From Lutjanus erythropterus (Eukaryota > Chordata > Actinopteri > Lutjaniformes > Lutjanidae), in assembly GCA_020091685.1 (NCBI GenBank), contig CM034608.1, positions 827,967-891,966 of the forward strand: a DNA stretch of 64,000 nt, read 5' to 3'. Every line of letters begins with the position of its first letter. The stretch's first letter is position 1. Below are positions 58,440 to 64,000 of this stretch, in pieces. Both the position numbers and the translations under genes were made by a program. The notes under the pieces were generated by a model. That model searched no databases and was not told the origin of the DNA. It saw nothing but the letters and a program-made list of their open reading frames with translations.

Positions 58440-61400
58440 ATTTGAAAACTGGTCACCATTCACTTCCATTGTTTAGAGATTCTGCAACACTGTTTTCCTG
58501 TGAAACACCAGCAGTGTTTTGTGGACTAACTAATAAACCTCAACAACACAATCAATCGGCATGAGGGTGAGTGGATAATGACTGAATTTTCATTTTTGGG
58601 TGAACTGTCCCGTTAATAGAAACCAACACTTGTTAAGAGATGGGATGTGAAAATCAGTTTCTGGGGTCAAAGTCAGACTTTGCACATCCAAACATTTAAC
58701 CCCCTCTTCTGATCTAAGAGGTTATCCGGTGCTATGACAATGTCATGCCATTTCCACTCGTGTTTCTGACAGAAGAAATTTATTTATTTTGCACAACTAA
58801 AATTTTTTTCTGATGAGGAAAGTCTCCACTCACAACTTTGATTTGTTGACTGGCAAAAGAGCTTCAGCAGGAACAGCACTGTGTGTCTCTCACTTTCTAC
58901 ATGTCCAGTGTCACTTATGTTAAATGATAGTGTTTGCAGTGCAGATGTTTTCTAATCATACTTTTACACTTATTTTAGTATCAATATTTACTAATTAATC
59001 AAAATAAACACTGATACATTTTGATCTTATTTTGAAATGTTAAAACTGAAAAAATGAGCCCTGAGTTTTGAATGGTGCATGATCATCACAATCATCATAG
59101 CAGCTAAATCTGTTGAGTCTATCTTCATGATCCCACTGACTGACTGTCTGCTGGCAGTGTAGAGATGCAGACAAACTGATGTCAGTACATGCATCAAGCA
59201 GCAGTAGTGCCTTAATGCTGGATACATAATATATGATATTGTATTCAGATCACTTTAAGTATTTAACTACAGTATATATACTGTATTTGTGTAAAACAAT
59301 TAAATAGGTGTTGTGATAGAAGTACTTTCAGCAGTATTTTAAAGGTACAGGAAACTCAACATTGTGAGTTCAGTCACTGTGGTTTAAAGCAGTCTGGCAG
59401 TGTTTCATCACACATAAGAAGAGGGAACACTACCATCACCTGGGTATTTTATTCGGTGTATGATTCACAGTCATTTCTGTGAAAGAACTGACAGAGTTCC
59501 CATGCTTACCTCTCTGAAGTTTTGGTCAGTGATGGACTGTTACAGATGAAACATTTTCTCAGCATAAAACCTCCCAATAAGTTTTATCCAATGACAGAGA
59601 AAAAGTTTTATTTGTGTGAAACATTCAGTTAAAAGTGGATGCAAACAAATCGAGGTAACAATTCAGTGCAGGAAGTTGAAATATTGCAAAGCCTGTCAAA
59701 GATTGAGGTTTTTACAAAGGAAATATTAAATGACAGGAATGTATATGTTACCTACACATTTACAGTTGTTATAGACTTGTACAGTAACATAGTAAACAGC
59801 TCACTGGCATCATTCAAGTCCAGATGTAACAGCACTGGAAGAGCATCTAGCTTCTGTATCATGACGTATTTCCCAGTGAAACAGGACAGGAAGACAGGAG
59901 ATAATAGGAGAAATTTGATCTGAATGTTGAGAAGTGCATGCGTTAAAACACATGCGAGAGCCACTCACACGAACAGATTTCTCAGTTCCTCAGTGGTTCA
60001 TACGAATGAGCTGCAGACCTGTCATAGAGTCATGTGCAGTCAGTCTGCTGTTGTATAAACCAAAGTTTTTCACTAATGACTGTATATTTCATTAATCTAA
60101 AGATATTTTCAGTTACAATTCATAATTATGTTGACATTATCCTGTTTGAATTGTAAAGGTAGATATAAAGTGTATCATCATTCATTCAATGCTGCTTATT
60201 CCCTGCTGTCAGGTGTATTGGCTGTATATCTGCACATGCAGGTTTATGAAGTCTCTGTTTAGGCGAATATCCTCCCTTATTCTGTCCTCTGACTCTGTGA
60301 TGGAAACTTCATCTTGACCTCCTCCTCCTGCTGCACTCACTGATTACCCCTTACTGTGGCTAGTTGGTTTTTTTTTCCCTCTGAAGTCGTTTTCATATCG
60401 AGACATTTCTTCTCTATTTCAGTGACAGTCCAACCCTCAGGTAACACGGCATTACAGCATTTGCTTTTTCCATTTCTTTGCTTTAGCAAGTCTTTTATTT
60501 CTACTGCTGATTAAATGACAGATTTTCCTTCATGGATCTCTGAAAGCAGGACATCAAACTCCAAACTTGTAAAGTTCTCTTTGATGCCATTTTCATGAAT
60601 GAACACTTCCTGGTATATGGGACAGAAAGTGGAGCCATATATGGTATTCTTGGGATTTTATTTTATTTTATTTACAAGAGTCATGCAAATGAAATGGCAA
60701 ATTAGATCCTGGGACACTAATGGTATGAACATAAAGAAGCTAGCAGCTGTTGCCTTTTCTTTTGCAGTGATGTAGTCATTTTAATGCCAGAGCTTGCCTC
60801 CTGACATGCAAATGTTCCACCAAAATAAGTTCCCCCCCAGTACTATTTTGCAGCAGCACTGTTGCTGCATCCTGGGCTTAGTGCTGCAAAAGACATTTGC
60901 AATTGGTTTAAAACCATGCAAACAAGGAAGGGTGTTTTTTTTCCCATTATGGCAGAAAGTCCATGTGTGGAGACAGACCCTTGTCCTGTGGAGACAGGTC
61001 TGGCTATGTGAGACTACTAGCTGGCTAACTTATGAAATGTTAGCTCTGTGCTCTACATGAGCTACAAGATGAATATTGATTGATGGGTGGATCTTGTAAT
61101 ATTATTGGTTGGTTCTAGCCTTTGTAAGCACAGTCATATTTCTTTTGAGATGAAGAAAGATAACTGGATTTTGTGGCACACATTGTTAAATAGCTGCACA
61201 CCATGACCAACATGGGGATGTGATCTAAGTGTGTGGAGGTCAGGGTGGTGGATGTCTGTGTAGCACATCTGAATCAGGGTGACATCAGTTGTACAGGACA
61301 CACACTTTCCATTTGGTTTCCTGTTGTGTTAAACTGTAGTACGTAGACTAGTAGTTTTGGTCCAGGCTATCAAAAGATCATCTGGATCAAAATTTGTATC

Positions 61401-61764
61401 CTGTTTCTGTACCACCTGGTTTTGTTGTTCCTGATTTTATTTGCATCTAGACATGCAGCATGCATACCAGCCATTTGAAATCTTTGAGAAGAGTCTTAAC
61501 AAACTCAGATGAATTAGGTGTTTGTTTCCTGTACCTTTAGGGTAGTGTTAAGACTAAGACACTGAATATTTCTATATAAGATCTGTTAGTTTTTGTGTCA
61601 CGACTTTTGTTAGTGTGTTACCGTTAGTCTATGAAGCAAAATCCGACTACATGTCTTTTAAAAACACATATGTGAGACATACTTATATAACCATCTGAAA
61701 AAAACAACTTTCTTTTTTTGTCACCTCTCTGCACTGACAGAACATCTTGGGATTGAATTTATGG
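37021..61764 (+). CDS. nrg1: nrg1: neuregulin-1, type III (CRD) isoforms, 3'-partial
   Basis: Neuregulin-1 is an EGF-family ligand of ErbB3/ErbB4. Type III forms have a cysteine-rich domain with its own membrane span, present the EGF domain at the axon surface and drive Schwann-cell development and myelination. Exons seen are CRD 37021-37726, EGF core 52118-52256, then alternative alpha 54192-54259 or beta 55159-55217, and the optional beta-1 microexon 61741-61764. Phases fit: CRD ends at phase 1, EGF ends at phase 2, alpha and beta both run phase 2 to 1, and beta-1 runs 1 to 1. The assignment to nrg1 over nrg2 rests on KHLGIEFME and the CRD motif NSEKIC/HSEKIC with GLKWVFVDKIFEY. The transmembrane and cytoplasmic exons lie beyond 64 kb. 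No Ig-domain exon was recognised upstream in the window. Confidence 0.95.
37991..38026. repeat. Perfect 16-bp inverted repeat, 4-nt loop
   Basis: gtgtctgctttcagga (37991-38006) and tcctgaaagcagacac (38011-38026) are exact reverse complements around the loop 'gaag', about 270 bp inside nrg1 intron 1. It could form a short stem in the pre-mRNA. Confidence 0.95.
41677..41722. repeat. (TG)n microsatellite
   Basis: About 23 uninterrupted TG units in nrg1 intron 1. Confidence 0.98.
42134..42680. repeat. Palindromic element FB1, copy b
   Basis: It begins 'cttaaagatatagctcaccc' and 'attcagtcattatctactcac', and carries paired blocks 'gtgtaatccaggtctcctaaagtcc' and 'agacttagattacaccagactag' plus 'ggtgaccagttttc' and its inverse 'gaaaactggtcacc'. 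The right terminus is cut off after 'ctgtgaaacagggg', so one end is lost. Confidence 0.85.
42690..45014. other. nrg1 intron 1, nothing identified
   Basis: AT-rich intron with poly-T runs near 43570 and 44105. No exon, RNA gene or repeat boundary is supported. Confidence 0.45.
45738..46863. mobile_element. hAT-like element A nested in B
   Basis: Termini TAGTGCTGTCAGGCGATTAA (45738) and its inverse ...CTGACAGCCCTA (46863) bound the element. ATTATTAT at 45730-45737 and 46864-46871 gives an 8-bp duplication, although this target is low complexity. Sub-terminal sequence is made of ATTAAT/AACGCG repeats. A partial terminus of the same family lies at 5445. Confidence 0.82.
46006..46740 (-). mobile_element. 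Inverted partial copy of element B inside A
   Basis: From 46006 TAGGGGTGCAACGGATCA resembles the right end of element B. The sequence to 46740 is the reverse complement of B's left part: for example 'gtagtctggctcaatgtcccgcc' against 45528-45550, 'gctgctgtgtgcagcg'-type and 'tggtccgcggatcacacgcgtgcc' against 45075-45115. Its other end, the 'tgtcccgtgtccc' part, is missing. This makes a third nesting level and an imperfect inverted repeat of about 0.7 kb with 45023-45720. Confidence 0.75.
47082..48893. other. nrg1 intron 1, nothing identified
   Basis: Intronic DNA with no recognisable exon or repeat terminus. Confidence 0.45.
48895..49634. repeat. Palindromic element FB2, copy b
   Basis: It opens 'ttaaagggacagttcacccc' and closes with the inverse 'gggtgaactgtctctttaa'. 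Paired inner blocks are 'tgcagagatatcagctgtagagatgtctgtcttctctccagtataatggga' and 'tacaggagagaagacagacatctctacagctgatatctcc'. This is the longest and cleanest FB2 copy. Confidence 0.88.
49640..52117. other. nrg1 intron 1, last part; transposon ends
   Basis: No exon before 52118. At 50262-50290 there is a short (cactcatcat)n tandem. At 51440-51566, 'aagtcaagtc...cttaagtctgacttaagtcaagtcatgtgactcaagtctccacctctgg' is a fish transposon terminus. At 50510 'agcggtggtggctggtga' may be another. Pairing between them is not established. Confidence 0.45.
52118..52256 (+). CDS. nrg1: nrg1 common EGF exon (cysteines 1-4)
   Basis: The acceptor is atgtcctctgcag and the donor is gtatga at 52257. After joining with T from the CRD exon it encodes SATSTTTTAKTSSHVTRCSD, SQRNYCVNGGECFTLEI and MPGSTKFLCR. 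Four EGF cysteines are present (TRC, NYC, GEC, FLC). The NYCVNGGEC motif is the conserved receptor-binding N-lobe of neuregulins. 139 nt, phase 1 in, phase 2 out. The Thr-rich lead is the stalk between membrane span and EGF domain. Confidence 0.96.
52478..53057. repeat. Palindromic element FB1, copy c
   Basis: 'gaaaattctgtcattatctatcaccctcatg' on the left and 'gcaagtagttaatgactgaattttcatttttgggtgaac' on the right are inverted. The inner blocks 'ctggtgtaatccaagtctgctaaagccccaacatg' and 'ctagggctttaggagacttggattgtaccag' pair. It lies just after the EGF exon. Confidence 0.88.
53050..53112. repeat. Perfect 28-bp inverted repeat, 7-nt loop
   Basis: The arms 53050-53077 and 53085-53112 are exact reverse complements around the loop 'ggacact'. 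The left arm starts in the last bases of FB1 copy c (accgtttaact). It would form a stable 28-bp stem with no mismatch. Confidence 0.97.
53460..53874. repeat. Palindromic element FB2, copy c
   Basis: It opens 'ttgaagggattgttcactctcaaatcaaaaatacacg' and closes with the inverse 'tttttgattttaggctgaactgtccatttaaa'. The inner block 'gagagggcagacatctctacagataatacc' matches the other copies. It is shorter than copies a and b through internal loss. Confidence 0.83.
54192..54259 (+). CDS. nrg1: nrg1 alternative EGF exon, alpha type
   Basis: The acceptor is cccatcaaccag and the donor is gtatgt at 54260. It encodes CLAGFTGHRCEQAVLKKVSD followed by PK, supplying EGF cysteines 5 and 6. The CxxGFTGxRC core matches the alpha class of neuregulin-1 rather than the beta class (CPNEFTGDRC). 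68 nt, phase 2 in, phase 1 out. The same phases as the beta exon mean either can follow the EGF exon, but using both would shift the frame. Confidence 0.9.
54260..55158. other. nrg1 intron between alpha and beta exons
   Basis: No further exon or repeat identified in this 0.9-kb intron. The frame at 54475-54744 has no recognised product. Confidence 0.5.
55159..55217 (+). CDS. nrg1: nrg1 alternative EGF exon, beta type
   Basis: The acceptor is tttcctactcag and the donor is gtatgt at 55218. It encodes CPNEFTGDRCQNYVMASFY, the near-invariant beta tail of the neuregulin-1 EGF domain, which binds ErbB3/ErbB4 more strongly than alpha in mammals. 59 nt, phase 2 in, phase 1 out. Read-through of the donor stays open for 19 more codons, starting SMSVSSSIC, to a TAG at 55274-55276, comparable in position to the human beta-3 ending. 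Confidence 0.97.
55398..55690. repeat. Dispersed fish repeat (ATTAAT / 'aatgtcagaaaatgatga' family), copy 2
   Basis: 'catcgattaatctgttgattattttc', 'tccatgaaatgtcagaaaatgatga', 'atgtcctcaaatgtcttgtttta' and 'ttacagctctaattg' give the typical order of this common teleost repeat. Copy 1 is at 13650-13945. Confidence 0.75.
55700..56280. other. nrg1 intron, nothing firmly identified
   Basis: An AATAAA hexamer at 55837-55842 lies about 560 bp after the possible beta-3-like stop and could serve such a transcript, but nothing proves use. No exon seen. Confidence 0.4.
56282..56578. repeat. Palindromic element FB1, copy d (internal deletion)
   Basis: It opens 'ttaaagggatagttcacccaaaaatgaaaatg' and closes 'gaattttcattcatggttgcacaattccttta'. 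The middle is reduced to a poly-T run plus the right inner block 'ggttaccattcacttccattg', leaving about half the usual length. Confidence 0.85.
56580..57697. other. nrg1 intron, nothing identified
   Basis: No exon or RNA gene is supported; an exon-like 31-base segment at 56937-56967 is discussed under rejected items. Confidence 0.45.
57699..57767. repeat. (CA)n microsatellite
   Basis: An uninterrupted run of about 34 CA units in the nrg1 intron. Confidence 0.98.
57943..58617. repeat. Palindromic element FB1, copy e (most complete)
   Basis: It opens 'ttaaagggatagttcagccagaaatgaaaactcag' and closes with the inverse 'actgaattttcatttttgggtgaactgtcccgttaa'. Paired inner blocks include 'ttttgttagtccacaaaacactgctggagtttcac' with 'gtgaaacaccagcagtgttttgtggactaac', and 'tccgatgtaatccaagtctcctaaagcccc' with its partner near 58340. 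Total about 675 bp. Confidence 0.9.
58620..60278. other. nrg1 intron, nothing identified
   Basis: AT-rich intron without recognisable exons or repeat ends. Confidence 0.45.
60280..60475. repeat. Dispersed repeat R2, copy 2, with exon-like cassette
   Basis: It shares with 15395-15620 the blocks 'ttcatatcgagacatttcttc' and 'agtgacagtccaaccct'. In this copy the shared pyrimidine tract and AG (60421-60422) are followed after 18 bases (60423-60440) by gtaaca, a possible splice donor. Confidence 0.75.
60480..61740. other. nrg1 intron before beta-1 microexon
   Basis: No gene or repeat identified apart from the upstream R2 copy. Confidence 0.45.
61741..61764 (+). CDS. nrg1: nrg1 beta-1 microexon (24 nt)
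   Basis: The acceptor is ctctctgcactgacag and the donor is gtatgg at 61765. With the leftover A of the alpha or beta exon it reads AAA CAT CTT GGG ATT GAA TTT ATG and then G, that is KHLGIEFM(E). This is the eight-residue insert that distinguishes beta-1 from beta-2 in mammalian NRG1. Phase 1 in and out, so it can be skipped without changing frame. It lies in the juxtamembrane stalk where shedding proteases act. Confidence 0.95.
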
Positions 61765-61905
61765 GTATGGATTGTTCCTTCCTCCTAGTATGCAGATGTA
61801 AGACTGTAAGCTAAAACCTTCCTCTGAAGCTAGTTTCTATCACCAGATGAAGGGATCATACAGCCTTGACCATCAGTACAAATAAGACACCACATTCTAT
61901 ACATA

Positions 61906-62760
61906 GAACCCCGATTCCAAAACAGTTGGGACATTGTGTACAATGGTACACAGGCAAGATATTTCAAACTGATTATTTGTATTGTTTTTTTGTAAATTGC
62001 ACTTGATGCCTGCAACACATTCCAAAAAAGTTGTGACAGGATCATGTTTACCACTGTGATACATCAGCTTTTCTTTTAACAACACTTGGTCAGTGTTTGG
62101 GAACTGAGGACACTAAGTTGAAGTTTTGAAAGTGAAATACTTTCTCATTCTTGCTTGATATACGACTTCAGCCGCTCAAAAGTGCAAGTCTCTGTTGTAT
62201 TTTTCACTTCACATTTTCAATGGGAAACAGGTGTGGACTGCAGGCAGGTCAGTCTAGTAGCTGAACTCTTTTACTATGAAGCCACGCTGTTGGAACATGT
62301 GTACAGTGTGTCTAGACTTTGTCTTGCTGATATAAGCAGGGACATCGTCTGGATGGCAGCATATGTTGCTCCAAATCCTGTATGTATCTTTCAGCATTAA
62401 TGGCGCTTTCACAGATGTGACAGTTACCCATGATGCCATGGCCACTAACACACCCACATACCATTACAGATGCTGTCTTTTGAAGTTAGCACTGGTAACA
62501 GTCTTGGATGGTCATGAAGTATCCTTTATACAATAATGTGGCTTTTTAATGCGGTGCTGCCTGAGGGGTCAAAGGTCACAGACATTCAATGTTGGTTTTT
62601 GGCCTTACTCCTTACACACAGAGATTTCTCTGGGTTCTCTGAATCTTTTCATGATATTATGGATTGTATGGATTTGTGGTGACAACTGTTGTTCTTAAAC
62701 TGTTGGACTATTTGCCCACATGAAGTGGTTGAACCTCACGCCATCCATGCTGGTGAACAA
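61906..62760. mobile_element. Teleost DNA transposon relic ('ccccgattccaaaacagttgggac' end)
   Basis: The terminus 'gaaccccgattccaaaacagttggg' and the internal 'caacacattccaaaaaagttgtgacag' are hallmarks of an abundant teleost DNA-transposon family, which I do not name with certainty. The remainder is degraded and I see no intact reading frame or opposite terminus. Right boundary approximate. Confidence 0.6.
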
Positions 62761-62764
62761 CTGA

Positions 62765-63340
62765 CTGCTGGTTGACACTAGACACTTGAGCAGTGCATGT
62801 GCACAGCGTTACCTGCTGGTTTTCAATTTGGCGCCCATATTAACCAGTTAGAACATCCACACAGCCTGTTTGAGCAGTGCCTATTTTTTCTGTGTGATGT
62901 GCACAGTTCTTGGTGAAAATTTGACTTAGAAATTATCTGCTGACTTAAAAATGATCTGTTGACATTCTATCAGCAACAGGACACCTGTCCCTGCAATTTC
63001 ATTGTCTACATTTGTCCAGTAAGTCACAGACATGAAAAAAATCAGGTGCAGGGGACTGTTTTTTTTTTCTTTCTTTTCTCTTCTCTCTCTATCCATTCCT
63101 CCCTCCCTTCCTCTCTGAACGAGGGGGAAATCACCAATTGTGTTCAAAGAACAGCGATTTTCTTCTCTTCAAGCTCTTCTGCAAAGTCTATGTAGAAAGA
63201 CAGAACTGTCAGCAGCTGCCTCACGGCCTGTGTTGACTCCACACACTTTAATACTCAATCATGATACTGTCACCTGTTACCAGTTGACCTGTGCACTGAG
63301 GAATGTTCCAAACAGGCGTTTTTTTTAGCATTCTAATAGG
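62765..63340. other. nrg1 intron, nothing identified
   Basis: A CT-rich run lies at about 63060-63115. No exon found. Confidence 0.45.
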
Positions 63341-63344
63341 GCTG

Positions 63345-63480
63345 CGCGGTATACACGGTATGACGGTAGAAACCATAGACATATATACATAGACGCCGCA
63401 TTGAGCGGGTTGGCCCGTTGCTGCGATACGTCAGAACGTCCGCCATATTGGATGTGGCAAAACTGCCTCGTGAACTAATG
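63345..63480. repeat. Fish transposon ends (gggctgcgcggtat / tagacgccgc)
   Basis: 'tagggctgcgcggtatacacggtatgacggta' is followed directly by 'catagacgccgcattgagcgggttggcccgttgctgcgatacgtcagaacgtccgcc'. Both blocks are typical of abundant teleost interspersed repeats, apparently one inserted in the other. Confidence 0.5.
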
Positions 63481-63920
63481 CAAGGAAAAGGACCGAACTT
63501 CATAAAGCGCCTTTCTACAAAGTGATTTAAGTTTATGCCCTTTATTCACCCATTCACACACACACTAATATATCTGGGAAACAAATAGGCATCAAAAACA
63601 ACGTATGTAACTTTTAATGTGATGATTATAAATGTTTACTCCTTATATGTTTAGGACATGGTAAGCACCAAACCAACATATGTATTTTTCTAATGTTTTT
63701 ATGAGTTTTTACAGCTATCAATGTATGTAACACTGTTATTGTGATGATAAATATTGAAATATTAATATTAAACATCTGTGTTTATAATAATCAGATCCTG
63801 AAACGTAGATGTGACAGGTAGATTTTCTGAATAAAGAGCACGAACGTTTACATTTAACTGATTTTGATTAATCATTTTAATATTCAGTGATTGATGAACA
63901 TATATACATACATATATCTG

Positions 63921-64000
63921 TAGGGGGGGGGGGCTGCAATGGGTCACAGTTGACCCGTGTCCCGTACGGATCGCCCTCTACGGTTCGGCACGCATGTGAT
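63921..64000. mobile_element. Second copy of element B, cut by window end
   Basis: It starts TAGGGGGGGGGGGCTGCAAT and continues 'gggtcacagttgacccgtgtcccgtacggatcgcc', matching 45023-45105 with scattered differences. It continues beyond the window. Confidence 0.8.

Noticed and set aside
1-64000. tRNA or rRNA genes, CRISPR arrays, phage or bacterial genes, endogenous retrovirus
   Set aside because: I looked for these and saw no convincing cloverleaf or rRNA segment, no spaced direct repeats beyond microsatellites, and no gag/pol/env-like or LTR structure.

Overview
This is a teleost fish genomic window. All coding sequence is split by GT-AG introns, the intergenic and intronic DNA is AT-rich, and it is full of fish-type transposons: hAT, Tc1/mariner, RTE-like and L1-like LINEs, palindromic MITE-like elements and CA/TG microsatellites. 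Two protein genes are supported, both on the + strand. There is no prokaryotic content, CRISPR array, recognisable tRNA or rRNA gene, or viral genome.

Region 1 (about 1-28.3 kb) is the 3' part of slc38a9, the lysosomal amino-acid transporter and arginine sensor. Twelve coding exons (1771-26987) join in frame into 483 residues carrying the whole 11-helix transporter core and the stop codon. Only the cytosolic N-terminal part, which binds the Rag-Ragulator complex in mammals, lies upstream of the window. Its introns hold a hAT-like element with an 8-bp target duplication ending 39 bp before an exon, a decayed ZBED5/Buster-type hAT transposase, a near full-length antisense RTE-like LINE with a 12-bp imperfect duplication, and a 5'-truncated antisense L1-like LINE with a perfect 12-bp duplication.

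Region 2 (28.3-36.1 kb) is intergenic DNA made mostly of repeats: a SINE/LINE tail, a palindromic element, a dead Tc1/mariner transposase and a nested pair of TIR elements.

Region 3 (36.1-64 kb) is the 5' half of a neuregulin-1 gene (nrg1) of type III architecture. It has a possible upstream exon and promoter (36.1-36.6 kb), the cysteine-rich-domain exon (37021-37726), the common EGF exon (52118-52256), the alternative EGF tails alpha (54192-54259) and beta (55159-55217), and the 24-nt beta-1 microexon (61741-61764). Exon phases make alpha and beta mutually exclusive. The C-terminal transmembrane and cytoplasmic exons lie past the window. No Ig-domain exon was seen between slc38a9 and the type III exon.

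The two genes are tandem neighbours with unrelated functions: one in lysosomal nutrient sensing, the other an axon-to-Schwann-cell ErbB ligand. No novel multi-gene system is visible. The points most worth checking are the splicing logic of nrg1, the apparent lack of Ig exons, a repeat-derived 18-nt cassette in the beta-1 intron, transposon nesting with readable target duplications, and three sharp hairpin-type inverted repeats.
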